From JBCAXA01 sp039183535 (GTDB lineage Bacteria; Pseudomonadota; Gammaproteobacteria; Steroidobacterales; Woeseiaceae): DNA of 64,000 nucleotides. Numbering within the stretch: position 1 is the stretch's first letter; each line of letters starts with the position of its first letter. The notes under the pieces were generated by a model. That model worked only from the letters and a program-made list of their open reading frames with translations, was not told where the DNA came from and ran no database searches. Of this stretch, positions 51,517-60,579 are shown piece after piece. Where the stretch lies: positions 1 to 64,000 of the forward strand of contig JBCDBO010000010.1 of assembly GCA_039183535.1 (NCBI GenBank), in the 5' to 3' direction. Position numbers and translations under genes: made by a program.

Positions 51517-54129
51517 ATGGACCCTGCGGCCATCGCTGTCCGTGACTCGCTGTCTGACGTAACCGGCACCGATACCCTCAGCGCGACAAAACTCTGTATC
51601 CGGGAGCTCGGCGCGCAACTCGAAACCCGGTTCCGGGCCGGTGACGATATCGATGTTCTCGTCCGAGCCCGAGCGGCCGCCATCGACGAACTGGTTTGCC
51701 ATGCTTGGCAGCAAATCGACGCGATCACTCGGAAGCGAGCCTCTCTAGTCGCGGTCGGTGGTTACGGCCGCGGCGAACTGCACCCGTTTTCCGACATTGA
51801 CGTCACGATCCTAGTCGACGAACGGCCCGAACAAGCGGACTGGGTCTCTGGCTTTCTGACCGCGCTGTGGGATTGCGGGCTTGAGATCGGCCACAGCGTT
51901 CGCACCGTCGATGATTGCCGGACCGAAGCCACTGCCGATGTCACCGTATTAACGACGTTGATGGAAAGCCGCCTACTCGACGGTGGCCGCAAACGCTTTG
52001 ACGCGATGTTGGCAGCGATCGAACCAACGCAGCTGTGGGACCCGAAGGCATTCTTCGAGGCGAAGTCGACAGAGCAACGTCTGCGCCATGCACGCTACGA
52101 CGACTCAGGTTACAACCTGGAACCGAACGTCAAAGGTAGCCCAGGCGGTTTACGTGACATTCAAATGGTCAGCTGGATTGCCCATCGCCAGTTTGGTTCA
52201 AGCCGTTTAAGTGAATTGGTTGGGCATGGATTCTTGACGCCAGGACAACTGCAAATTCTCGAAGACGGTCGGCGTTTCCTGTGGCGCGTACGCTTCGCGC
52301 TGCACTGCATTACCGGCCGCGGCGAAAACCGCCTGTTGTTCGACCACCAAAAGCAACTTGCCGAGTTAATGGGCTACGAAGACGCGCGCTACACGCTCGC
52401 CGTTGAACAAATGATGCAGCGCTACTACCGCACCGTCCGCGAGTTGTCCCGCGTTAACGAGATGCTGCTGCAGCTTTTCGAGGAGGCGATACTCCTCGAC
52501 CCAGAAACGCCCGCGGTGCCGATAAATTCGCGCTTTAAGGTTCGTAATGGCTACTTACAGACGACCAGTGACAGCGTCTTTTCTGACGAACCATCTGCGC
52601 TGCTGGAGGTGTTCGACCTGCTACAGCAACACAACGACATCCGTGGCGTCAGCGCTTGGACGATCGGTTTGTTGCGACGCCACCTCTACCTGATTGATGA
52701 CGAGTTTCGCAACTCGCCGAAAAATCATCGCCTGTTTTTGAAGATAATCAGCGCAAATAAAGGGGTTACTCACGAGCTGCGGCGCATGAACCGCTACGGC
52801 GTTCTCGGGCTCTACATTCCGGCGTTCGGCCGCATCGTTGGCCGAATGCAATTCGACCTGTTCCACACCTACACCGTCGACGAGCATACGCTGATGGTCG
52901 TCTCGTACCTGCGCAAACTCGCGCTCAGCGAATTCGATCATGAACTGCCGGCCGTTGCTCGCGTTATGCAATCGCTTGAGCAGCCGGAACTCGCGTATCT
53001 GTCGGGCCTATTCCACGATATTGCCAAAGGTCGAGGCGGCGACCACTCGAAATTGGGCGCCGTCGATGCAGAGGCTTTTTGCCTCGAACATGGATTAGAA
53101 GCGACAGACGCAGCACTAGTTGCGTGGCTTGTGCGCCATCATTTGCTGCTGTCGATGACGGCCCAGAAAAAAGACCTTAGCGACCCGGACGTCATCCAGA
53201 AATTTGCCCGCATCGTAAAAACCAAGACGCGACTCGATCATCTGTACGTACTGACGGTTGCCGATGTGCGCGGCACAAACCCTCGGCTGTGGAACGCCTG
53301 GAAAGCCTCGTTGTTCTCAGAACTGTATCGACTGACTGCAACGGCGCTCGAGCGGGGTCTTGACGACCCGGCCGACAGCGACGAGATGATCGATGCGACC
53401 CGCCAGCATGCCATTAAAGCCACGAGCCGCACCGGTGTTAACGACACAGCGCGTGACCCGGTTTGGTCGATCCTGACCGACGAGCACTTCCTACGTTACC
53501 GACCGGAGGAGATCGCCTGGCAGACGCGCGTGTTGCACCAGTACGGTCTGGACGGCGCGTGTTACGACATCGACGTTAGTGCGAAAGCGGTAGCGATCTT
53601 TTTGTACACCCCGCGCCGCTATCGAACATTCGCTGACACAACCGCGTTCCTAGACGACCTCGGTATCGGTGTTCAGGATGCACGAATCGTTGCGGCGACG
53701 AACGGCTACAGCTTTGACACTTACGTCGTAAGTGAAGCGGCAAGAGAACGCCTTCCGGACATTCGCGAGCGCTTAGATCGGCTCATAAGAACCGCGATGG
53801 ATCCAAACGCCGACTGGCAGCCGACTGTCAATCGTCGCCGCTCACGACGAGCACGTGTTTTCGATACCGCGATCGATGTGCGCTTTAGCGGCGCCGATGA
53901 GGGCGGTCGCACCGTTCTTGAACTTGACTGCGGCGACCACCCTGGACTGCTGTCGAGCGTCGGTGAAGTCTTCGCTGAGAATAACGTCAACATCAGCATG
54001 GCGAAGATCGTCACGATCGGGGAAAAAGCGGAAGATGTTTTTTATCTCACCGATCTCGACGACGAGCCGTTAGATGACGACCATTGCGAACGCCTTCGCG
54101 AGCGCCTCATCGATAGATTGACCAGCTAG
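51517..54129 (+). CDS. glnD: PII uridylyltransferase / uridylyl-removing enzyme GlnD
   Basis: Central nitrogen sensor that uridylylates PII when glutamine is low and deuridylylates it when high. The product is 870 residues from ATG 51517. The nucleotidyltransferase motif GGYGRGELHPFSDIDV is at residues 81-96. The HD hydrolase domain has LFHDIAKGRGGDHS around residue 500. Two ACT domains lie near 685-745 and 787-850 (the second with LDCGDHPGLLSSVGEVF). All domains are intact. It lies between map and dapD. Confidence 0.97.
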   Translation: MDPAAIAVRDSLSDVTGTDTLSATKLCIRELGAQLETRFRAGDDIDVLVRARAAAIDELVCHAWQQIDAITRKRASLVAVGGYGRGELHPFSDIDVTILVDERPEQADWVSGFLTALWDCGLEIGHSVRTVDDCRTEATADVTVLTTLMESRLLDGGRKRFDAMLAAIEPTQLWDPKAFFEAKSTEQRLRHARYDDSGYNLEPNVKGSPGGLRDIQMVSWIAHRQFGSSRLSELVGHGFLTPGQLQILEDGRRFLWRVRFALHCITGRGENRLLFDHQKQLAELMGYEDARYTLAVEQMMQRYYRTVRELSRVNEMLLQLFEEAILLDPETPAVPINSRFKVRNGYLQTTSDSVFSDEPSALLEVFDLLQQHNDIRGVSAWTIGLLRRHLYLIDDEFRNSPKNHRLFLKIISANKGVTHELRRMNRYGVLGLYIPAFGRIVGRMQFDLFHTYTVDEHTLMVVSYLRKLALSEFDHELPAVARVMQSLEQPELAYLSGLFHDIAKGRGGDHSKLGAVDAEAFCLEHGLEATDAALVAWLVRHHLLLSMTAQKKDLSDPDVIQKFARIVKTKTRLDHLYVLTVADVRGTNPRLWNAWKASLFSELYRLTATALERGLDDPADSDEMIDATRQHAIKATSRTGVNDTARDPVWSILTDEHFLRYRPEEIAWQTRVLHQYGLDGACYDIDVSAKAVAIFLYTPRRYRTFADTTAFLDDLGIGVQDARIVAATNGYSFDTYVVSEAARERLPDIRERLDRLIRTAMDPNADWQPTVNRRRSRRARVFDTAIDVRFSGADEGGRTVLELDCGDHPGLLSSVGEVFAENNVNISMAKIVTIGEKAEDVFYLTDLDDEPLDDDHCERLRERLIDRLTS

Positions 54130-54154
54130 CCACCGACGAGAGCCGGAGAAACGA

Positions 54155-54979
54155 GTGAATACAGACAGTCTTGCAACGACGATTAACGCCGCTTGGGAGC
54201 GGCGCCAGGACCTCAGCACCGGCGATACGACGTTGACGCCGATCGTCGCCGAGGTTCTCGACGCACTGAACAACGGCGAGTTACGCGTCGCAGAGCCAGG
54301 CGACAGTGGCTGGCACGTCAACGAATGGGTGAAAAAAGCAGTCTTGCTATCGTTTCGCCTCAGCGAAAACCGGGTCAGCTCGGCGGGTGAACACCGCTAC
54401 TTCGATAAGGTCCCGCTCAAATACGCAGAGTACGACGCCGCGCAGTTTGCGGCAGACGGCGCGCGCATTGTCCCGGGTGCGGTTGTCCGCCACGGCAGCT
54501 ACGTCGCCGGCGATGCCGTCGTTATGCCGAGCTACATCAATATAGGCGCCTATGTTGGCGCTGGCACGATGGTCGACACGTGGGCAACCGTCGGTAGCTG
54601 CGCACAAATTGGTGCGAATGTGCACCTTTCCGGCGGGGTCGGCATCGGTGGCGTGCTCGAACCGATCCAAGCTGCGCCGACGATTATTGAGGATGACTGC
54701 TTCGTTGGCGCACGCTCAGAAATCGTTGAAGGTGTGGTCGTTGAAAAAGGCGCCGTCATTTCGATGGGCGTTTACATCGGGCAGAGTACGCGAATCTATG
54801 ATCGGGAATCGGGGTCAATACTGTACGGCCGGGTCCCAAGCGGCAGCGTTGTCGTTCCCGGTTCACTACCGAGTAGCGATGGCAGTCACGCGCTCTATGC
54901 CGCTATCATCGTCAAGCGGGTCGACGAAAAAACCCGTGCCAAGACCGACCTCAACGAATTGTTGCGACCCACAGACTGA
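54155..54979 (+). CDS. dapD: Tetrahydrodipicolinate N-succinyltransferase DapD
   Basis: Succinylase-branch step of lysine and diaminopimelate synthesis (274 residues). N-terminal helices are followed by a hexapeptide-repeat beta-helix with GAYVGAGTMVDTWATVGSCA and HLSGGVGIGGVLEP. GTG start with GGAG 9 bases upstream. The later pathway gene dapE is about 5.6 kb further on; dapC, found between glnD and dapD in Pseudomonas, is absent, as in E. coli. Confidence 0.97.
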   Translation: MNTDSLATTINAAWERRQDLSTGDTTLTPIVAEVLDALNNGELRVAEPGDSGWHVNEWVKKAVLLSFRLSENRVSSAGEHRYFDKVPLKYAEYDAAQFAADGARIVPGAVVRHGSYVAGDAVVMPSYINIGAYVGAGTMVDTWATVGSCAQIGANVHLSGGVGIGGVLEPIQAAPTIIEDDCFVGARSEIVEGVVVEKGAVISMGVYIGQSTRIYDRESGSILYGRVPSGSVVVPGSLPSSDGSHALYAAIIVKRVDEKTRAKTDLNELLRPTD

Positions 54980-54989
54980 CGAATTCGCG

Positions 54990-55340
54990 ATGACGACCGT
55001 AACGCTGTATGGCCTCACGAATTGCGACAGTTGCCGCAAGGCACGTCGCTGGCTGCACGGACACGACCATGATGTCGTTGTGCTCGACGTTCGCAAAGAC
55101 GGGCTTGCGAGCGGCGATCTAGCACGCTGGGCTAACGCGGTCGGTTGGGAAACGTTGGTCAATCGCAAAAGCCGGACCTGGCGAGAGCTGGCCGACGCTG
55201 AGCGTGCGGCACTTAACGAAACGACAGCCGTCAGTTTCCTGATCGCGCATCCGACGCTGCTAAAACGACCGGTCGTGGAAGACGCCGACTCGGGGACGGT
55301 GATTGTTGGCTTCGATCCAGCGGCGTACGCAGCGCTGTAA
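54990..55340 (+). CDS. ArsC/Spx-like protein (YffB type)
   Basis: A 116-residue thioredoxin-fold protein from ATG 54990. It has VTLYGLTNCDSCRKARRWL with a CxxC pair, DVRKDGLASGDLARW, and the C-terminal HPTLLKRPVVE with the arginine typical of ArsC-like reductases. The YffB subfamily lies beside dapE or dapD in E. coli and Pseudomonas. YffB does not confer arsenate resistance in E. coli to my knowledge, so a thiol-reductase role of unknown target is the safer reading. Starts 10 bases after dapD. Confidence 0.85.
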   Translation: MTTVTLYGLTNCDSCRKARRWLHGHDHDVVVLDVRKDGLASGDLARWANAVGWETLVNRKSRTWRELADAERAALNETTAVSFLIAHPTLLKRPVVEDADSGTVIVGFDPAAYAAL

Positions 55341-55347
55341 CCAGCGC

Positions 55348-55668
55348 TTAACGAGTCGCTTTGCTCGGCCGCCGTCGGCTGACGCGCACCGGCCCGCGCC
55401 CGCGCAACCGGTGTAACTTGCCGGCGACTTCTAGCTCGAGACGAACGGTGGTTGTATACCAACCGACGGAACCCAACCGCTTACGTTCGTCCTGAGTGAG
55501 TTGCTGGCGCACAAGATCGGGGATTTCGCGAGCCTCGATACCGTCTGCGTCGCGTGGCACAACTTGCAAAATCGCCGCGCTAACAGCGTCGAATTTCCAA
55601 CGCTCAATACGACAAGGCTGTTTGCCCTCAGTGGGCGTTCGACAAAGGACTCTGTCCGCGGACACCAT
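55348..55668 (-). CDS. DUF6958-like small protein
   Basis: A 106-residue basic protein resembling the DUF6958 family: RIERWKFDAVSAAILQVVP, then IPDLVRQQL and the characteristic LGSVGWYTTTVRLELEVAGK followed by LHRLRGRGPVRV. The C-terminal half looks like a winged-helix, so nucleic-acid binding is possible. No function is known to me. It follows pstB by 8 bases and could be the last gene of the pst transcript; its stop faces the ArsC-like gene with a 7-base gap. Confidence 0.65.
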   Translation of the reverse strand: MVSADRVLCRTPTEGKQPCRIERWKFDAVSAAILQVVPRDADGIEAREIPDLVRQQLTQDERKRLGSVGWYTTTVRLELEVAGKLHRLRGRGPVRVSRRRPSKATR

Positions 55669-55676
55669 CGGTGGCG

Positions 55677-56624
55677 TTAGCCGAAGCGCCCTGTAATGTA
55701 GTCTTCGGTCAGCTTGTGTTGCGGGTTTGTGAAGATCCGGTCGGTCTGGTCAACCTCGATTAACTCGCCTAAGTGAAAATACGCCGTCCGATCGGAAACT
55801 CGAGCCGCCTGCTGCATCGAGTGCGTCACGATGACGATTGCGTAGTTTTGTTTTAGCTCGTCAATCAGGTCTTCAATACGGGCCGTCGCGATCGGGTCAA
55901 GCGCAGAACACGGCTCGTCCATTAAGATGACCTCGGGACTCACAGCGATCGTTCGCGCGATGCACAAACGCTGCTGCTGACCGCCTGACAAACCGGTACC
56001 GGGATCATTCAGTCGGTCTTTTACTTCGTTAAATAGACCGGCTTTTTCGAGTGACGAACGGACGATCGCATCAAGCTCCGCACGATTCGCTGCCAGGCCG
56101 TGAATACGCGGCCCATACGCCACGTTGTCGTAAATCGACTTCGGAAACGGATTCGGTTTTTGGAAAACCATGCCGACGCGCGCGCGCAGCGACACGACAT
56201 CCATCGACCGATCGTAAATATCGTCGCCATCGAGCAGAATCTCGCCCGTTACGCGCGCTGTCTCAATCGTATCGTTCATGCGATTTAGGCACCGCAAATA
56301 GGTCGACTTGCCGCAGCCGGATGGCCCGATGAGCGCAATAACCTGATTGAGACCGATATCGAGGCTAACGCTTTTTATAGCGTGGGTTTGCCCGTAATAG
56401 ACGTTCACATCGTTCGTCTTGAAATAGGGGCGCTCGGCATGGATCTCGCCAACCGTTCCGTTCGGAATCGGCGACACGGTCTGATCGCTCACTGGCACCG
56501 CCGTCTGAGGCGCCGCGTCGACGATCGGAGCCGCTGTTTCAGCGAGCCCCTCGTCCGCGGGTTGTACCGGTTGTTCGGCGTCAGTCATAGTCTCGGACGG
56601 TTTATCGATGGTCACGTTACCCAT
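55677..56624 (-). CDS. pstB: Phosphate ABC transporter ATP-binding protein PstB with N-terminal extension
   Basis: ATPase of the high-affinity phosphate importer. From ATG 56624 (AGAGGAAA just upstream) it has 315 residues, against about 257 in E. coli. The first roughly 65 residues are acidic and Pro/Ala-rich without similarity. The core begins PYFKTNDVNVYYG, with Walker A GPSGCGKST (100-108), signature LSGGQQQRLCIAR and Walker B VILMDEPCSALDP. It overlaps nothing and ends the pstSCAB order. Confidence 0.96.
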   Translation of the reverse strand: MGNVTIDKPSETMTDAEQPVQPADEGLAETAAPIVDAAPQTAVPVSDQTVSPIPNGTVGEIHAERPYFKTNDVNVYYGQTHAIKSVSLDIGLNQVIALIGPSGCGKSTYLRCLNRMNDTIETARVTGEILLDGDDIYDRSMDVVSLRARVGMVFQKPNPFPKSIYDNVAYGPRIHGLAANRAELDAIVRSSLEKAGLFNEVKDRLNDPGTGLSGGQQQRLCIARTIAVSPEVILMDEPCSALDPIATARIEDLIDELKQNYAIVIVTHSMQQAARVSDRTAYFHLGELIEVDQTDRIFTNPQHKLTEDYITGRFG

Positions 56625-56638
56625 GCTTTCCTCTCGTG

Positions 56639-57934
56639 CTACCACTTGCGTTCAAAGCGGCGTCGCAGCAGCACCGCAGTCAGGTTCATTAGGAGCAGAA
56701 AGCCGAGTAGCACAATAATGGCAGCAGAAGTCTTCTCGGTAAATGCACGTTCCGGGGAATCGGCCCACAAGTAGATCTGAACGGGCAGTGCCGTCGCGGG
56801 ATCCAGCGGGTTTTCCGGCACATCGACGATAAACGCGACCATACCGATCATCAGCAATGGGGCCGATTCACCGAGCGCACGCGCCATGCCGATAATCGTC
56901 CCGGTCAGAATTCCAGGCAAAGCAAGCGGCACCACGTGCTGAAAAACGGTTTGCATGTGCGAGGCACCAAGGCCTAGCGCCGCCTGACGAATCGACGGCG
57001 GCACGGACTTTATCGCCGCACGCGCCGCGATAATGATGACCGGCAACGTCATCAGCATCAACACGAGGCCGCCGACGAGCGGCGCCGACCGCGGTAGCGC
57101 GAACCAATTGATAAAAATCGCCAACCCGAGCAGCCCAAAAACGATCGATGGCACGGCCGCCAGGTTATTGATGTTGACCTCGATAATATCGGTCCAGCGG
57201 TTGCGCGGTGCAAACTCTTCGAGATAAATGGCCGCCGCGACGCCAATTGGAAACGACAAGACCAAGGTCACCAACAGCATATAGAACGAACCGGTTAATG
57301 CACCGAGTATGCCGGCGAGCTCAGGCTCGCGTGAATCGCCGTTGGTAAACAGTGCCGTGTTGAAGCGCCGTTCGATGCGGCCCATGTCGACGAGCTGCTC
57401 GTACCAGCCGATGTACTGATCGCTGATCGGTCGCTCACGTGGATCGCTGTCTTTATCGATGTTGCCTTTATCGAGCATATCGACGTTGGTATGCGCTGGC
57501 ACCCAAAGGGTTAGCTTGGACCCGACCAAAGAATGATCGGCCATCACCATTTCTTGCAGCGTGTAACTTCCGCCGATGCTAAGCATCTTACCGAGCTCGC
57601 GGCGATCGCCACGCGACGCGACACTTGGGAACAATCGATTCAACGCATTGCGCATGATCAATTGGTAGTCGCCTTCCGAATACGAATTGTCGTCGGCCGT
57701 GCCCAACGGATCGACGATGTCCGGCGTTAACTCGATATCCAACTTGACGAACGTCTGTGAAAAAGCGGTGTACCCTTGACTGATGATGCTGGCGAAGAAA
57801 ACCGCCAGAAACACCATACCCGCACTGACCGATAGCAAACCCAATCGCCGAAACCGCCGCTCCCGCGCGTAGCGTTTACCAAGCTGACGATCCGCTTCAG
57901 CCACGCGTGCTTTGCTGGACGCGTTAGTGGTCAT
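56639..57934 (-). CDS. pstA: Phosphate ABC transporter permease PstA (long form, DUF3333-like N-terminus)
   Basis: Inner-membrane permease, 431 residues, about 135 longer than E. coli PstA. After the first membrane segment (about 34-52) there is a large periplasmic domain (about 55-210, rich in charged residues) resembling the DUF3333 extension. The ABC permease core follows, starting YMLLVTLVLSFPIGVAAAIY with the EAA-like loop ALGLGASHMQTVFQHV. ATGA overlap with pstC. Confidence 0.94.
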   Translation of the reverse strand: MTTNASSKARVAEADRQLGKRYARERRFRRLGLLSVSAGMVFLAVFFASIISQGYTAFSQTFVKLDIELTPDIVDPLGTADDNSYSEGDYQLIMRNALNRLFPSVASRGDRRELGKMLSIGGSYTLQEMVMADHSLVGSKLTLWVPAHTNVDMLDKGNIDKDSDPRERPISDQYIGWYEQLVDMGRIERRFNTALFTNGDSREPELAGILGALTGSFYMLLVTLVLSFPIGVAAAIYLEEFAPRNRWTDIIEVNINNLAAVPSIVFGLLGLAIFINWFALPRSAPLVGGLVLMLMTLPVIIIAARAAIKSVPPSIRQAALGLGASHMQTVFQHVVPLALPGILTGTIIGMARALGESAPLLMIGMVAFIVDVPENPLDPATALPVQIYLWADSPERAFTEKTSAAIIVLLGFLLLMNLTAVLLRRRFERKW

Positions 57935-59313
57935 TCGTATTGCTCCCGGTACTTACGAACGACTCGCAGACCGATCACGTTCAAACACAGAGTTACGGTA
58001 AACAGCATCAGTCCAAGTGCAAACGCTGCTAGCGTTTTGGCGCTGTCAAACTCCTGATCCCCTTGCAGCAAAGTAACGATTTGTACCGTGACTGTCGTCA
58101 CCGCCTCCAATGGGTTAATCGTCAGGTTCGCCGATAATCCAGCGGCCATAACAACGATCATGGTCTCGCCGACGGCACGCGAAATGGCCAGCAAAACGCC
58201 GCCGACGATGCCGGGCAGGGCTGCCGGCACGATGACTTGACGCATCGTTTCGGAGCGGGTTGCGCCAAGACCCAGAGAGCCGTCCCGCATGGCTCGTGGC
58301 ACGGCAGAAATCGCATCGTCCGATAACGACGACACCAACGGAATGATCATAATTCCCATCACCAATCCGGCCGCTAACGCGCTTTCTGAAGACACGGTCA
58401 AGCCAGCGGTTTCACCGACGCTACGGATAAACGGTGCGACACTGAGCGCGGCGAAAAATCCGTAAACCACCGTCGGTATACCGGCCAATACCTCGAGTAA
58501 AGGCTTGGCGAAATTTCGAAACCGCGGCGTCGCGTATTCCGACAGATAAATCGCCGTCATTAAGCCGATCGGTACGGCAACCAGCATCGCGATACCGGTG
58601 ATCAGTAATGTTCCAACCAGCAATGGGACGGCACCGAACGCACCGGTCGCGCCAACTTGATCGTCGCGAATCGCCGTCTGCGGCGACCACTGCAAACCGA
58701 ACAAGAATTCAACGATGGAGACCTTCTCGAAAAATCGGAACGTCTCAACGAGGACCGACAACACGATACCGAGCGTCGTTAGGACGGCGATTCCGGAGGC
58801 AACAAACAACAGTGCCAGCAGCAACGACTCGACACGGGTCCGCGCACGGAAGTCTCGAGTGATCTGCCGGAAGCTGATGATCGTACCGATGATCGCGAGG
58901 CCGATCGCCGCAATCGCCAATAACCATCGACTGGCGCCGGAGACGCGTTGCAGCTCCTCACTTACCGCAAGCAATGCGCTGTCTGGCTCACGCGCGATTC
59001 GATTGCCCGCGACGAGGTTGCGGACATCGTTCAGAAATAACGCTTTGTCCTGCGGCGTCGCGAATTGGGTGTCGTTGGGCAAGGCTTGCATGGCCATGCC
59101 GGCGACGACATTGCCTTCGACGGACAGCCAAACAAACACCAGTGCCAGCGCAGGCAATAGGGCCAGCATAACGGCGTAATACCCATAATAGGAGGGTAGC
59201 GAATGCAAGCCCAGCGGGCGGCCGCCATTGACCGCCAACGAACGTTGCCGGCCTAAATAGAACGCAATGACCCCGAGCGCGGCGAGTATTAATAGCAATG
59301 TAGGCAGTCGCAT
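57931..59313 (-). CDS. pstC: Phosphate ABC transporter permease PstC (long form)
   Basis: Partner permease, 460 residues versus 319 in E. coli. The extra N-terminal part has a first membrane segment (1-20), a second (about 45-68), a periplasmic stretch with NDVRNLVAGNRI and a third (about 133-150) before the conserved core (FLFGLQWSPQTA, then GTLLITGIAMLVAVPIGLMTAIY, and SLGLGATRSETMRQV). Preceded by a 120-base gap after pstS that carries a hairpin. Confidence 0.95.
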   Translation of the reverse strand: MRLPTLLLILAALGVIAFYLGRQRSLAVNGGRPLGLHSLPSYYGYYAVMLALLPALALVFVWLSVEGNVVAGMAMQALPNDTQFATPQDKALFLNDVRNLVAGNRIAREPDSALLAVSEELQRVSGASRWLLAIAAIGLAIIGTIISFRQITRDFRARTRVESLLLALLFVASGIAVLTTLGIVLSVLVETFRFFEKVSIVEFLFGLQWSPQTAIRDDQVGATGAFGAVPLLVGTLLITGIAMLVAVPIGLMTAIYLSEYATPRFRNFAKPLLEVLAGIPTVVYGFFAALSVAPFIRSVGETAGLTVSSESALAAGLVMGIMIIPLVSSLSDDAISAVPRAMRDGSLGLGATRSETMRQVIVPAALPGIVGGVLLAISRAVGETMIVVMAAGLSANLTINPLEAVTTVTVQIVTLLQGDQEFDSAKTLAAFALGLMLFTVTLCLNVIGLRVVRKYREQYE

Positions 59314-59342
59314 AGTGTTCTTATCGTTTTTGTCTTTCAGGC

Positions 59343-59376
59343 GGCAAGGCGGCTAAACCGCGTATCGCTCCTTGCC
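59343..59376 (-). other. Hairpin between pstS and pstC
   Basis: In the 120-base pstS-pstC gap, GGCAAGG and CCTTGCC (arms 59370-59376 and 59343-59349) form a 7-base stem, with an inner GCGG/CCGC stem. No U-tract follows, so it is not a classic terminator. A 3' stem-loop that stabilises the pstS messenger or partly limits read-through would explain higher PstS than permease synthesis; that role is inferred. Confidence 0.5.
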
Positions 59377-59433
59377 TAACTGAACGACGCGGTGCAGAAC
59401 GACGGCCTGCCAGCGCCTCAATGACGGTTGCGG

Positions 59434-60495
59434 TTAATATTCGTACAGCGACAACAGCGCCAGTCCACGCACCGCATCGCGCACCTCAATTCGCTCAGAC
59501 TGCGGCATCGGGATTAAGCCCCGGTCCGTCAAATACCCTTCCTCGCCCCAGGCGCGCTCGCTCGTAAACTCTTTTAGAAAACCTTCAATACCCGGAATGA
59601 CACCGACGTGTGCGCGCTTGACGTAAAAATACAAAGGTCGCGAAACTGGATACTCACCGCCGGCGATGGAATCGAATGTCGGCACCACCCCGTTCATCGC
59701 GGCACCCTGCACTTTATCGCTGTTCTGCTCTAAAAAGCTGTAGCCGAAAATCCCCAGTGCATTTGGATTGGCATTCAGTTTCTGCACGATCAAGTTATCG
59801 TTCTCGCCGGTCTCGACAAACACGCCGTCCTCGCGGATAGCGTGACAAACCGCTTTGAATCGATCCGGATCAGTTTTTTTCAGCGCCTTGATGCCCGAGA
59901 ACTGCTGACACCCGCCTTCCATAGCCAGTTCGACGAACGCATCTCGGGTCCCCGAGGTTGGTGGCGGACCCATAATCTCAATGCGTGTATCGGGATACGC
60001 TGGGTTGATATCGCTCCATCGCGTGTGGGGATTCTCAACCAGCTCGGCCGACTCGGGCGTGCGTGGCACCAACTTAGCGAGCGCGAGATAAATCTCGGCG
60101 AGGGTAAGATCGACGGGCGGCGCACTGTTCGCATTGGCAAGCACAATCCCGTCATAGCCGATTTTCACCTCGACGATATCGCGCACGCCTGCCTGTCGGC
60201 AGCTCTTGACCTCAGACAGCTTGATGCGGCGTGACGAGTTGGTCACATCGGGAAATCCGACGCCGACCCCCGAACAGAATAGCTTGAAGCCGCCGCCCGA
60301 GCCCGTTGATTCAACCGTCGGCGTTTTGCCGAAGAAACGGCCAAAGCGTTCCGCGACAACGGTGGAAAAAGGGAATACCGTTGAAGAGCCGACGATCGAG
60401 ATATAATCCCGAGCGCGTTGGGCCTCTGCCAGTGGGCTAGACAGCAACGTGATGGCGGCAGCGACGGCCGCGGCTGCGTTTCTCGACCTCAACAA
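59434..60495 (-). CDS. pstS: Periplasmic phosphate-binding protein PstS
   Basis: Binds phosphate and delivers it to PstCAB. TTG start at 60495 with a strong AGGAGG five bases upstream; 353 residues. The signal peptide runs to about residue 26 (ITLLSSPLAEAQ). The phosphate site includes GSSTVFPFS and ESTGSGGG. Later blocks are GPPPTSGTRDAFVE and GIFGYSFLEQN. First gene of pstSCAB. Confidence 0.95.
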   Translation of the reverse strand: MLRSRNAAAAVAAAITLLSSPLAEAQRARDYISIVGSSTVFPFSTVVAERFGRFFGKTPTVESTGSGGGFKLFCSGVGVGFPDVTNSSRRIKLSEVKSCRQAGVRDIVEVKIGYDGIVLANANSAPPVDLTLAEIYLALAKLVPRTPESAELVENPHTRWSDINPAYPDTRIEIMGPPPTSGTRDAFVELAMEGGCQQFSGIKALKKTDPDRFKAVCHAIREDGVFVETGENDNLIVQKLNANPNALGIFGYSFLEQNSDKVQGAAMNGVVPTFDSIAGGEYPVSRPLYFYVKRAHVGVIPGIEGFLKEFTSERAWGEEGYLTDRGLIPMPQSERIEVRDAVRGLALLSLYEY

Positions 60496-60579
60496 CCCGA
60501 CCTCCTGACGCTCGGCTGACCGCGTGCGCGGGATTTATGAAAGATACCCTATCCTCCAACCAGCGAGTATTACGGAATT
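60496..60579. promoter_or_regulatory. Divergent pstS-dapE promoter region
   Basis: An 84-base gap between the two starts. On the minus strand CTTTCATAAATC (60543-60532) matches 7 of 8 bases of one Pho-box half (CTGTCATA) followed by an A/T spacer, but the second half is not recognisable and no -10 stands at the expected distance. PhoB control of pstS is expected from biology, not demonstrated by this sequence. Confidence 0.3.

Noticed and set aside
54990..55340. Arsenate reductase
   Set aside because: The protein is ArsC-fold, but its dapD/dapE neighbourhood and CxxC pair fit the YffB/Spx-like group; no other ars genes are present.
60532..60543. Full Pho box upstream of pstS
   Set aside because: Only one half-site matches; the second half and a correctly spaced -10 are missing, so it is noted only as a weak candidate.
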